Of a stretch of 46,266 bases of DNA, positions 8,891 through 18,034 are shown in pieces (position 1 is the first letter of the stretch; the number at the start of each line of letters is the position of its first letter). Below the pieces are notes generated by a model, which was not told the DNA's origin, searched no databases, and was given only the letters and a program-made list of their open reading frames with translations. Source of the stretch: Terriglobia bacterium (GTDB lineage: Bacteria; Acidobacteriota; Terriglobia; Terriglobales; Acidobacteriaceae). The position numbers and the translations under genes were made by a program. The stretch spans positions 1-46,266 of the forward strand of contig JAJPHW010000222.1 in NCBI GenBank assembly GCA_021325035.1, in the 5' to 3' direction.

Positions 8891-10393
8891 TTGGCAAATC
8901 ACATCGGCGCAATTGATCAGGGCACAACCAGCACGCGCTTCATTGTTTTCGACCAATCAGGCCGCATAAAAGCGATTGCCCAGATGGAACACGAACAAAT
9001 TTATCCTCGGCCTGGATGGGTTGAACATGACCCCGAAGAAATCTGGCAAAACACACGTGAAGTTATAGCGGACGCAATGGCAAAAAGTGGCCTTCAACCC
9101 AAAGACCTCGCCGCAATTGGAATCACCAACCAGCGCGAAACAACCGTCATGTGGAATCGAAAGACTGGCAAGCCGGTGGCAAATGCCCTCGTATGGCAGG
9201 ACACTCGCGTAGCGGAGTACGTCAATGAATTGGCGACAGAGGGAGGGCAGGACCGCTTTCGCACCAAAACCGGCTTGCCACTCACCACTTACTTCAGCGG
9301 TCTCAAAATTCGATGGATTCTTGAAAACGTGAGCGGCGTTCGCAAACTGGCGGACGCGGGAGAAGTCCTCTTTGGCAACATTGACACTTTTCTGCTATGG
9401 CACTTGACCGGTGGTTGCAACGGCGGCGTGCACGTGACCGATGTCACAAACGCTAGCCGCACGCAGCTGATGAATCTGGAAACCCTAACTTGGGATGATG
9501 AAATTCTCAAAATATTCAGAATCCCGCCAGCGATATTGCCGCAAATTCGTTCTAGCAGCGAGAACTACGGGCCCGCTACGGAACAATCCGTAAGAAACGT
9601 TGCCATCGCCGGAATACTCGGCGATCAACAAGCTGCGTTAGTAGGCCAAACCTGTTTCGAACCCGGAGAAGCAAAAAATACATACGGCACAGGCTGCTTT
9701 TTGCTGATGAACACCGGCACCCGAAAAATTGACTCCAGATCCGGATTGCTCACAACCGTGGCTTATAAATTCGGCGATCAACCGGCCCATTATGCGTTGG
9801 AAGGTAGCATCGCCATCACCGGGGCTCTGGTCCAGTGGGTGCGCGACAATCTCGGGCTAATCAGAAAAAGTTCTGATATCGAATCTCTGGCGCGCACAGT
9901 AGATGATAACGGTGGAGTGTATTTCGTTCCGGCATTTTCCGGCTTGTATGCTCCTTATTGGAATGACAGTGCCCGCGGCATCATCGCCGGCCTTACACGT
10001 TATGCCAATAAAGGCCACATTGCACGCGCGGTGTTGGAAGCCACCGCGTTTCAAACGCGCGACGTCCTCGAAGCGATGGAAAAAGATTCAGGCATTCAGC
10101 TCGATATCCTTCGCGCAGACGGTGGTATGGTCGCGGATGAATTGCTCATGCAATTCCAGGCAGATATTCTCAACCGTCCCGTGGTTTGCCCGGTGACGAA
10201 AGACGCCACAACCGCTCTAGGCGCGGCTTATGCCGCCGGTTTGGCCGTTGGATACTTCAAGGATCTCAAAGATTTACGTGCCAATTGGGCCGTAGATTGC
10301 ACCTGGAAACCCAATCTGCCAGATGCGAAGCGCGATGAAATGTACAGGCTTTGGAAGCGGGCGGTAAGTAAATCATTTGATTGGGTCGGCTGA
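8891..10393 (+). CDS. glpK: Glycerol kinase
   Basis: This enzyme phosphorylates glycerol to sn-glycerol 3-phosphate with ATP, trapping glycerol brought in by GlpF. The 500 residues belong to the FGGY kinase family. They include the N-terminal phosphate-binding loop [17 protein letters not shown], the substrate segment [23 protein letters not shown] and the C-terminal ATP domain with [20 protein letters not shown]. The start is a TTG at 8891. It is chosen because AAGGAG lies 7 nt upstream and the protein then starts exactly where the family does. The gene lies between glpD and glpF. Confidence 0.97.
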   Translation: MANHIGAIDQGTTSTRFIVFDQSGRIKAIAQMEHEQIYPRPGWVEHDPEEIWQNTREVIADAMAKSGLQPKDLAAIGITNQRETTVMWNRKTGKPVANALVWQDTRVAEYVNELATEGGQDRFRTKTGLPLTTYFSGLKIRWILENVSGVRKLADAGEVLFGNIDTFLLWHLTGGCNGGVHVTDVTNASRTQLMNLETLTWDDEILKIFRIPPAILPQIRSSSENYGPATEQSVRNVAIAGILGDQQAALVGQTCFEPGEAKNTYGTGCFLLMNTGTRKIDSRSGLLTTVAYKFGDQPAHYALEGSIAITGALVQWVRDNLGLIRKSSDIESLARTVDDNGGVYFVPAFSGLYAPYWNDSARGIIAGLTRYANKGHIARAVLEATAFQTRDVLEAMEKDSGIQLDILRADGGMVADELLMQFQADILNRPVVCPVTKDATTALGAAYAAGLAVGYFKDLKDLRANWAVDCTWKPNLPDAKRDEMYRLWKRAVSKSFDWVG

Positions 10394-10426
10394 TTCGAAA
10401 TCAGAATCACAAAAGGAGTTCGCCGG

Positions 10427-11158
10427 ATGCTTGCGAAATGTTTTGGCGAGTTCATGGGCACGCTCGTGCTCATACTGCTGGGCAATGGGGTGGTTGCAAA
10501 TGTTCTGCTCAAACGTTCAAAAGCTGAAGGCTCTGGATGGATGGTGATCACTAGCGGCTGGGCATTTGCGGTCATGGCAGGCGTATTCACCGCAATGGCC
10601 TGCGGCAGCACCGATGCCCACCTCAATCCTGCGGTGACAATGGGTTTCGCAGTGTCGTCCGGCCACTTTGAAAAATTTGCCCCTTACTTGGTTGCGCAAT
10701 TGTGCGGCGCATTCACTGGGGCCATTCTTGTCTGGCTCCATTTTCTCCCACATTGGAGAGAGACTCCCGATCCAACTCTGAAACTTGCCTGTTTCTGCAC
10801 ATCGCCTGCAATTCGCAACTTCGGCGCAAACTTGATAAGCGAGATCATTGGAACCTTTGTTCTCGTTTTTGTCGTGGGCGCAATTTTTTCAAAATCAGTC
10901 AGTGCTTCAGGTCTGGCACCGGGACTCGGCCCCTATCTCGTCGCCGCCTTGGTCTGGGGCATTGGGCTTTCTCTCGGCGGAACCACGGGATACGCCATAA
11001 ATCCCGCCCGCGACCTTGGGCCGCGCCTCGCACACGCCCTGCTGCCAATCACGCATAAAGGCGGCTCCGATTGGGGCTACGCCATCGTGCCGATCCTTGG
11101 TCCACTCATCGGCGGAGCAGTTGCGGGCTCGCTTCTGGGCGCTATCAGTCACAACTAA
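10427..11158 (+). CDS. glpF: Glycerol facilitator, MIP family aquaglyceroporin
   Basis: This 243-residue inner-membrane channel has six helices and two half-helices carrying the NPA motifs LNPAVT (Asn67) and INPARDLGPR (Asn192). Asp196 after the second NPA motif is the residue that marks glycerol facilitators rather than water-selective aquaporins. It would admit glycerol for GlpK. An AAAGGAG ribosome binding site lies 7 nt before the ATG, and it follows glpK by 33 nt. It is the last gene of the operon. Confidence 0.95.
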   Translation: MLAKCFGEFMGTLVLILLGNGVVANVLLKRSKAEGSGWMVITSGWAFAVMAGVFTAMACGSTDAHLNPAVTMGFAVSSGHFEKFAPYLVAQLCGAFTGAILVWLHFLPHWRETPDPTLKLACFCTSPAIRNFGANLISEIIGTFVLVFVVGAIFSKSVSASGLAPGLGPYLVAALVWGIGLSLGGTTGYAINPARDLGPRLAHALLPITHKGGSDWGYAIVPILGPLIGGAVAGSLLGAISHN

Positions 11159-11351
11159 TACGCAACTAGAAGTTTACGCAACCCATAAATTCGACATTGC
11201 AATTAAACCAAACTCACGAGGTAGCATACTAGAATCCGACTGCCGTTAAATAACAGACGTTGCGTCGGCGGCATTTCCGAATCGCAGCGATATCATGAAG
11301 AAAGTGATTTATGAGGAAAATATTTTATAAATTCCGGACTGTGCCACTCTC

Positions 11352-13088
11352 TCACTGAGCGGATGGTACAACTGCGACTTTATCGGGAGATACTGTATGT
11401 AGCCTCGTGAGGTACGGAAAGAAGGGCGTAACTTCGAAAGGTATCTTCTCGCGCACCGAAAGCAGTGCGACTGGTTTAGTCTTCAATAACTCTACACGAT
11501 TGCTCAACGGATCCAACTTGACTCTTCCGCCTAAGGGCAACGCCGCAATCTGGTCTAGGCGAGGCGTCTCGAGCTGAGGTGCCGAATTAAGCAGGGCCGA
11601 CATACGCATAGTTTTTCCACCCGCGAGGCTGTTCCCAAGGTGCGGCCGGATCAGGTGCTTCAACTCAGGCGCACGCGCCTGAAGCGCCTTGAGGAAGAGC
11701 CCGGCATTACCCAGCTTATCTTTGTATGGAGATTTTGCTAGGAGGTCGACTGCCTTTCGGTCAGCGGCTTCTTCATCGGCAGCGTTGCGAGTGAAATCCA
11801 GACGCTCGAAAGTCTTGTCATCAGGAAAGAACACGCTATCGTTGAAAGCCAACTTCGTATCCAATCGGTGTCCGAGCACAATGTGGCCCAGTTCATGAGC
11901 CAATACCATGGCCAGCGAAGGCTCATCGGGGAGCACATCGAGGAGGCCCCGGCTCACCACTATCGTCCGCCCAATGGTGAACGACTCCAGCGGCAATGTT
12001 AGCAACACTCGACAACGGACGTCAGGAATATGTGTCAAGTTGTTCGTCACTATTAAGTTGTTGACCACAGTCTCCATCACCTTGTCCACTTCGCCCGGCG
12101 GCGCAAGCAATCCAATCTTCTGGAGGCGTTCCACCGCATTCTCTTCTGCTTGGCGTTCCCACGCGCGTTCAGCTTCAACCGGACTATCATCTTGTGCCGA
12201 CTCGCTCTGATCTCGGACAGTCTGGAGAGACTCAACTTGTATCTGGGTAAACTCCTGGTTATTCGTGAGGCGTTGTGGGTCGTAGTCCCATAGCCGCGTC
12301 TGGGCTTTGAATCGGGGTGTTTGCCCGGACTTAACTTTGAGATCGGACTCTTCTCCGTAAATGTAGGCAGGCAACCAAACACCGGGACGCAGGTTCAGTC
12401 TCCAGCTATCAAAACGCAAGTAGGAGTTTTCCTTATGAGGGGAATAGCTGCCGTTGAAACGGACGATATTGTAGTCTTGGTCTTCGACCCAAATCCTTCC
12501 TACGAAACGTTCATTGCTAGCTTGTTCTTTCGGTTGGACGTCAATCACCAGGCAACGCACTTCGCCCAGGAATTCCTGGCGAACAAAGTTGAAGTCGTAA
12601 TATTGCCTCTGGAAGTCTTCGTCCAGCATTACCATCGTCGCGAAGCCCAGCGGTAGAAACTTCATGGAGTGGCTGCTGGAGAGCCGGTTGACGAAACGCT
12701 TACCCCGGTCGGCTTGGCCCGTAAACGAGCGGTCGTCTGCTCCGTTACTCGTATCCAAGCGCCCGAGAAAGTACTCATCGCTGATAGGAACGACATTATG
12801 CTCGCGGTCATTCTTCAGGTTCTGGATATAGGTTTCCACGAGCGGGTGCAGGTGACGCATCTGGGCCACAAAGAATTGCTCGCGCTGCACTACTCGATCT
12901 ACTACCTGATCGAATGCCCCTGCTGAAGGAGTGGGCGCGGATGGTTGACCGGAGTTGGCCGAATCTGTTTTTGTTGCTGGAGCGGCGGCCCGTGATACGT
13001 CTTGTGCAAAACTCCAAACTGAAAGGTTCAAGAATATAACGAGGGTTACCACGGAATTCGTCACACTGCGCATAAATCCAATCCCCAT
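11352..13088 (-). CDS. Secreted M48-type zinc metallopeptidase (copy A)
   Basis: This 578-residue protein has an N-terminal signal sequence (SVVTLVIFLNLSVWSFAQ). A roughly 250-residue beta-rich region comes next, containing FVGRIWVEDQDYNIVRFNGSY. The peptidase domain follows, with the zinc motif HELGH at residues 398-402 (AHELGHIVLGH). The third zinc ligand lies in DEEAADRKA, an E-x-x-A-D pattern. The motif VVSRGLLDVLPDEPSLAMVLAHE is typical of M48 enzymes. The start could also be Met6. It starts 6 nt after the TonB-like gene, so both are probably one operon with the paralogue further upstream. An envelope proteolysis or quality-control role is inferred. No substrate can be deduced. Confidence 0.85.
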   Translation of the reverse strand: MGIGFMRSVTNSVVTLVIFLNLSVWSFAQDVSRAAAPATKTDSANSGQPSAPTPSAGAFDQVVDRVVQREQFFVAQMRHLHPLVETYIQNLKNDREHNVVPISDEYFLGRLDTSNGADDRSFTGQADRGKRFVNRLSSSHSMKFLPLGFATMVMLDEDFQRQYYDFNFVRQEFLGEVRCLVIDVQPKEQASNERFVGRIWVEDQDYNIVRFNGSYSPHKENSYLRFDSWRLNLRPGVWLPAYIYGEESDLKVKSGQTPRFKAQTRLWDYDPQRLTNNQEFTQIQVESLQTVRDQSESAQDDSPVEAERAWERQAEENAVERLQKIGLLAPPGEVDKVMETVVNNLIVTNNLTHIPDVRCRVLLTLPLESFTIGRTIVVSRGLLDVLPDEPSLAMVLAHELGHIVLGHRLDTKLAFNDSVFFPDDKTFERLDFTRNAADEEAADRKAVDLLAKSPYKDKLGNAGLFLKALQARAPELKHLIRPHLGNSLAGGKTMRMSALLNSAPQLETPRLDQIAALPLGGRVKLDPLSNRVELLKTKPVALLSVREKIPFEVTPFFPYLTRLHTVSPDKVAVVPSAQ

Positions 13089-13094
13089 AATTGG

Positions 13095-14129
13095 CTAAGC
13101 CAATTGAAAAATGATGTGCAAGATGGCAGTTGAATCGGTCGCTTGGCCATTTTGAGAAGCTGGCTTGAAGCGAATCTGTTCCGCGGCACGGACAGCGTTC
13201 TCATCCAAGCCGTGACCGAGCCCGCGAACAACTCGTACTACTCGCAACTGACCAGAAGCCCCGAATACTACCTCGAGCAAGACCTCGCCTTCCACACGTA
13301 ACTTGCGCGCTTCATCGGTGTAATCCGGCGTCGGTTTGGACAGTATTTCTGCCGGCAATGTTTTCGCAGTAGCGTTTTCGGTCACTTTGGCGCGCGCCGG
13401 CTCAAGTACAGGATCGTTAGCATTTCCGAAGCCGCCTTGCCGGACGGTTCCACGAGAAGCCGACAAGCTGCCGCTTCCATCTCCAGTGGCCATTCCATTT
13501 CCAAACCCCGCGCTGGCGGCCAGTCCCACCGTGCGCCGCGGGCCAGCCATCCCATTGCCACTCCCCTGTCCGGAAGGCAGATCGAACGATCCTAGCTTTG
13601 CAATCGTTACCGGCCGGTCATTCGTGGGCGGCGTCGCCGCGCCATTCGGATCGCCGAAGCCGCCGGTCTGAACTCGCTGCGGCGCCTTCGCTATGTTAGG
13701 CGTGGCAGAACTCCCGCTGGAAAATGCGTCGGTTTTTACGAGCGAAGCCGGAACTACCGGAACGGTGGGAGGCAGGACCGGCATACGAGCGTCTGTTTGC
13801 AACTTGGGCGGATCAATTTCCGCTACCGGCTTGGGACGCTCTGGCGGTAGCAGAAGCTCCTCAGGGATGGAATGACGCATAACGACAAGTGGTTGCTGAA
13901 ACACGGATACAGGGGCTGGTTGATGGTTTATCACCAGAGGCGTGCTGACTAATGGCACAAAATGATAGTCACGAGCGGCCCGGCTCAAGACTGCGGGGTG
14001 CAGGAGGCCAAGCCAAACCAGCACTGCCACTGCCATAGTTTGCACGCCCATGCTGACAACAAACTGAGTCCAAGGCGGCTGCGATTCCGGGAGAAGTGCA
14101 AAATGTGCCTGAGGCGACGTGTGAGACAT
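13095..14129 (-). CDS. TonB-like energy transducer protein
   Basis: This 344-residue protein has one transmembrane helix near the N-terminus (about 24-46, VVSMGVQTMAVAVLVWLGLL). A long Pro/Gly-rich linker follows, with several GGFG and GFGNG segments. A C-terminal TonB domain occupies about residues 258-344 (KPTPDYTDEARKLRVEGEVLLEVVF ... GLDENAVRAAEQIRFKPA). TonB proteins couple the proton-motive force, through ExbB/ExbD, to outer-membrane receptors. No exbB or exbD lies nearby. The gene sits between two M48 peptidase genes in the same orientation (144 nt after one, 6 nt before the other). Proteins of this kind are numerous in Acidobacteriota, and many may act outside classical iron uptake. 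Confidence 0.85.
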   Translation of the reverse strand: MSHTSPQAHFALLPESQPPWTQFVVSMGVQTMAVAVLVWLGLLHPAVLSRAARDYHFVPLVSTPLVINHQPAPVSVFQQPLVVMRHSIPEELLLPPERPKPVAEIDPPKLQTDARMPVLPPTVPVVPASLVKTDAFSSGSSATPNIAKAPQRVQTGGFGDPNGAATPPTNDRPVTIAKLGSFDLPSGQGSGNGMAGPRRTVGLAASAGFGNGMATGDGSGSLSASRGTVRQGGFGNANDPVLEPARAKVTENATAKTLPAEILSKPTPDYTDEARKLRVEGEVLLEVVFGASGQLRVVRVVRGLGHGLDENAVRAAEQIRFKPASQNGQATDSTAILHIIFQLA

Positions 14130-14273
14130 AACCGATTGGATCCTGTACTGGCAAAGCGTTGAAAACTTCTTAGACGGGACTACTGGGACTGCCGAGCAGA
14201 CGGTAATTAATGCAATGTTACACTATTGCCTTCGCTAGGCCAATCTGGCCCTGCCTGAGCCGAGTGACCCCTG

Positions 14274-15980
14274 TTATTGTCCTGTTGCGTTGTGCGAATT
14301 TTCGGGTACATCCAGTCGCTTGAGGTAGGGATGAAATGGTGTTACTTCGAACGGAATTTTCTCGGCCGGCGAAGCTAGGCGTATCGGTTTGCTCTTGAGC
14401 ATTTCAATTCGGTCCGACCACGGATCGACGACGATTCGAGATCCCAGAGGCAGGGCAGAAATCTGATTCAGCCGATCTGCCTTCGGAAGCTTCGGAGACG
14501 CGAACAATCGATTACTACCGAAGTCTTCACTGAAGCGTCCGTGCAATAAGTTCGGGAACCGTGCAGAGCGGGCGTCCAATGTCTGTAGAAAGAGGCCCAC
14601 ATTCACCAATTGGTCTTTATACGGTGACTTTGAAAGCACTTCCTGCGCTTTCTTGTTAGCACCTTTTTCCTCATTGCGATCGAAATGGAAGTCGAGGGCG
14701 GCAAAGATTTGAGAATCGGAAGAGGACTGCGCAATTCCTACCAAGTATGCCGGGCTAACGGTGTGACCCAAAAGAACGTGAGCCAGTTCGTGCGCTAGTA
14801 CGGCCGCTAGAGTCGCTTCATCAGGCAGCACGTCGAGAAGCCCGCGGCTCACCACAATCGTGCGGCCCATCACGAACGATTCCAGCGGAGTTGTGAGCAG
14901 CACGCGGCAGCGGACGCCGGGAATGTCGAGGTCGTTAGTAATTAACAAGTTGTTGAGTACCGTCTGCAAGATCTGGTCAACATCCCCCTCCGGGGCCATA
15001 AGTCCGGCAGCTTCCGCTCGCTCTACTACTGTGTCTTCTGGCGGGTATGGAGTTTCGTCGTCGCCGTAGGCTGGTCTCACTTCCCGCGAATTTTCTTGTT
15101 GTCGCGAATTTACCCTTGCAGGGTTATCGGTCAGTGGTTTCTCATTTTCCAGATGATCGCGCGCATTTTGCAGATCATAGCCCCAAACCTTGGTTTGAGC
15201 CCTGAACAATAATCTGTGGGCAAGATCAAGATCGTGAGGGTTCGACTCTTCGGTGTAGACATAGGCAGGCATCCATTGATTGCGCTGCACGTTTAGCCGC
15301 CAACTGTCGAAGTGAAATGCGCGCTTGGCGAAACCCGTAGAGGTGAACGTTCCGGTGAAGCGCACAATGCTGTAATCCTGATCTTCGACCCAAATCCGGC
15401 CGACAAAACCACGGTTCTTGGTATTGGAATGCTCACGAGGCCTAACGTCCAGGGCAGCGCAGCGAACTTCCCCAAGGACATCCCAGCGGACAAATTCGAA
15501 GATGTAGTTCTGACGGTCGAAGTGTCCCAAGTCAGGGAACAATCCCTGGGCAAGAGCGGCCTGGCTTAAAGGTGCCGGTTCTTGGACAAAGAATTCTTCC
15601 GTGCGCTTCCAGGTCTCCTCGTCTGCAAAAGGCACGAAGGACAGCGAATCTCCAGTCAGTTCCAAACGGCTCAGGAAATAATCATCACCGTTGGGAATGA
15701 TCCCTGCCTGGAAGCGCGGCCGGACGCCCTCCTCCTGGATGTAGGTCTCAATGATGGGCTTGAAACTTCGCATCGAATCGGTCAAGCGACGTTCCTGCAA
15801 GACAACCGAGTCAATAAAGTCGTCAAAGACAATCCCCTTGTTGGCAGGAGCTGCAGGCGCTATGTGGGCTGCACCTGGAGGGAGCGTTGTAGGAGCGGAG
15901 TCCTGACCTGTGGCAAGCACAACGGCAAAGAACATAAATAATGCCCGACTGGGCCAGGAGAATGTCCTCGAAGCGAACAT
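14274..15980 (-). CDS. Secreted M48-type zinc metallopeptidase (copy B)
   Basis: This 568-residue paralogue of the protein at 11352-13088 has the same layout: signal sequence (ALFMFFAVVLATGQ), a beta-rich region with FVGRIWVEDQDYSIVRFTG, then the peptidase domain. The zinc motif HELAH is at residues 397-401. The region of the third ligand reads NEEKGANKKA. The glutamate expected to bind zinc is present, but the Asp of the usual E-x-x-A-D motif is Asn. Both paralogues share the block SPYKD and a C-terminal block ending in KIPFEVTPFFPYL or KIPFEVTPFHPYL. The change in the motif may alter activity. The gene begins the probable M48-TonB-M48 operon. Confidence 0.84.
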   Translation of the reverse strand: MFASRTFSWPSRALFMFFAVVLATGQDSAPTTLPPGAAHIAPAAPANKGIVFDDFIDSVVLQERRLTDSMRSFKPIIETYIQEEGVRPRFQAGIIPNGDDYFLSRLELTGDSLSFVPFADEETWKRTEEFFVQEPAPLSQAALAQGLFPDLGHFDRQNYIFEFVRWDVLGEVRCAALDVRPREHSNTKNRGFVGRIWVEDQDYSIVRFTGTFTSTGFAKRAFHFDSWRLNVQRNQWMPAYVYTEESNPHDLDLAHRLLFRAQTKVWGYDLQNARDHLENEKPLTDNPARVNSRQQENSREVRPAYGDDETPYPPEDTVVERAEAAGLMAPEGDVDQILQTVLNNLLITNDLDIPGVRCRVLLTTPLESFVMGRTIVVSRGLLDVLPDEATLAAVLAHELAHVLLGHTVSPAYLVGIAQSSSDSQIFAALDFHFDRNEEKGANKKAQEVLSKSPYKDQLVNVGLFLQTLDARSARFPNLLHGRFSEDFGSNRLFASPKLPKADRLNQISALPLGSRIVVDPWSDRIEMLKSKPIRLASPAEKIPFEVTPFHPYLKRLDVPENSHNATGQ

Positions 15981-16036
15981 GCGTGGACTAGTCTAAATCC
16001 TGTCGGCCACTTCGGGTATGAGTAGCTTTACACACA

Positions 16037-17992
16037 TCAATGCTGCACAAGTGAAGATTCCTCATCTGCTACGTTTAGACGTTCATTAGAACTACCCTCA
16101 AGACAAACCCGCTGCCATAATTCGAAGTTAAGTAGTCTCCAAATACGATCAGAGTGGTCCCAATGGTTTCCACGATGTTCGGTAAACAACTTCCTGATGA
16201 CGCTGGGCCGGAAGAACCCCCGCTCGATGCTTCGCCTTTCTAAGAGCATCTCCTCGATTGAGTTCAGCCGCTTACCAGAAAGCCAACTCTGCCAGGGAGT
16301 CGGAAATCCAAGCTTCGGGCGATTGACAATTGAGTCGGGCAACAACTCCGCCATCGCTTTTTTTAGCACTTGTTTGCCCGATATTCCTCGCAGTTGAACA
16401 CTCGCAGGAATGCTGGTCGCAAACTCGACTAGCTCATGATCGAGGAAGGGGACTCGGCTTTCAATGGAAGCCGCCATGCTCATCTTGTCTTGCTTCATTA
16501 GTAATGCCACGAGGTACGTTTTGATATCCGTATAGAGCAGTCTATGCAGCATTTCGCCCTGAGAATGCTTCCAATATTTGAGAACATTGCCATAGACCGC
16601 ACCTTCTTTGAGTTCTTGAGTAAAATCCGGCATTAGCAATTTCTTCTGATCCTGAAATCCAAAGGCGGAGAAAAAATTATCGAAATAGAGCGAGTTCCAT
16701 GTTTCGCCATATCGCGCCAGAAAAGTGTGGGACAGCTTGCGTCGCATAGGTGCACTCAGCCAGGAGGAGTTCCCAATTCTTTCGCGCACTAGACTCCGAA
16801 CGGCGCCCGGAACCACCGCCTTGTAGACGTGGTTATAAGCTGCATTCTTTAAGGTGAATGCGTACCGCGTATATCCTGCCAGGGTCTCGTCACTACCCTC
16901 GCCGGTGAGGACGACCTTTACATGCGCCGCTGCCAGACGCGCAACAAAATACAACGCAACACTCGATGGCCACGCAATCGGCTCATCTTGCTGCCGTATT
17001 AACTTGGGAAGCGCGTTAAAGAATTGATCGCTGGTAATCAATACTTCATGATGCGCAGAATTAAGGTGTTTCGCGACGACCCGCGCGTAGGGTAACTCGC
17101 TATATGGCTGCTCTGAGTAGCCCACCGAAAAGGTTTGCAGTGCAGCATCCCTCTCTTTCGTCATCAAAGCAGCAATGGCACTCGAATCCAGCCCGCCGCT
17201 AAGTAAGACTCCAACTGGGACGTCACTTGTCAGATGGCTGCTGACAGCTTTCTCCAACAGATCGCGGTATTGTTCGACGTAATAGGTCGAGTTGTGGTTA
17301 ATATTTTCGTCATGCGATTTAAGGTCCCAATATTGTTCGATTAATAGATCGCCATGTTCGTCCAATTCGAGCAGGTGCCCGGGCATCAGTGTGTGAATGC
17401 CCTTGTAGAATGTTTCCTCTCCGCTTACATATCCGAAGGCTAGAAACTCAGGCAGGCAGGCGCGATTGAGTTCGGCACGCAAATCCTTTTGGGCCAGGAC
17501 CGACTTAATCTCCGACGCAAAAATAAAAGATTTTGACGTGGCACTGTAATAGAGCGGTTTGATGCCAAAGCGGTCCCGCGCGATAAAGAGTCGGCGAGCC
17601 TTTTCGTCCCAAATTGCAAATGCAAACATTCCCTTGAAGTGTTTTACACAATCACGGCCATATTCTTCGTAGGCGTGAATGACAGTCTCTGTATCGGATT
17701 GAGTTTTATAACGGTGTCCGCGTGCCTCAAGCTGTCTTCGCAATGTGGCGTGGTTATAGATTTCACCATTCAAAACGATCCATAACGTGCCATCCTCGTT
17801 ACAGATCGGTTGATGGCCAGTCGCCAAGTCGATGATGCTCAGGCGGCGCATGCCAAGTCCGGCTTGCCCCTTGAGGTAGAAGCCTTCGTCGTCAGGTCCG
17901 CGATGGCCCATAGCCGCGCACATCCGGCGTAAGTCCCCGGAGTCAACGACGTTGGCCCCCCCACACTTCACGACTCCAGCAATTCCACACAT
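16037..17992 (-). CDS. asnB: Asparagine synthase (glutamine-hydrolysing), exopolysaccharide-cluster type amidotransferase
   Basis: This 651-residue enzyme starts with MCGIAGVV; Cys2 is the N-terminal nucleophile of the glutaminase domain (class II amidotransferase). NGEIYNH (75-81) and the RGPDDEG loop complete the glutamine site. The synthetase domain carries the PP-loop SGGLDSS at 265-271 and the later segment LTGEGSDETLAGY. It transfers ammonia to an acyl-adenylate, classically forming asparagine. Homologues are common in exosortase-linked polysaccharide clusters, where they are thought to amidate sugar acids or other substrates. That alternative fits here because the gene lies beside a heparinase II/III gene and a GDP-mannose dehydrogenase. 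Confidence 0.9.
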   Translation of the reverse strand: MCGIAGVVKCGGANVVDSGDLRRMCAAMGHRGPDDEGFYLKGQAGLGMRRLSIIDLATGHQPICNEDGTLWIVLNGEIYNHATLRRQLEARGHRYKTQSDTETVIHAYEEYGRDCVKHFKGMFAFAIWDEKARRLFIARDRFGIKPLYYSATSKSFIFASEIKSVLAQKDLRAELNRACLPEFLAFGYVSGEETFYKGIHTLMPGHLLELDEHGDLLIEQYWDLKSHDENINHNSTYYVEQYRDLLEKAVSSHLTSDVPVGVLLSGGLDSSAIAALMTKERDAALQTFSVGYSEQPYSELPYARVVAKHLNSAHHEVLITSDQFFNALPKLIRQQDEPIAWPSSVALYFVARLAAAHVKVVLTGEGSDETLAGYTRYAFTLKNAAYNHVYKAVVPGAVRSLVRERIGNSSWLSAPMRRKLSHTFLARYGETWNSLYFDNFFSAFGFQDQKKLLMPDFTQELKEGAVYGNVLKYWKHSQGEMLHRLLYTDIKTYLVALLMKQDKMSMAASIESRVPFLDHELVEFATSIPASVQLRGISGKQVLKKAMAELLPDSIVNRPKLGFPTPWQSWLSGKRLNSIEEMLLERRSIERGFFRPSVIRKLFTEHRGNHWDHSDRIWRLLNFELWQRVCLEGSSNERLNVADEESSLVQH

Positions 17993-18034
17993 ACCTTTAT
18001 TACTCGCAATAGAAATCCAAGTTGTCTAGCCTAA

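Noticed and set aside
13400-13700. Gly-rich repeats in the TonB-like linker as a possible mobile or recombining repeat
   Set aside because: These are low-complexity linker segments typical of the family and vary in sequence and spacing.
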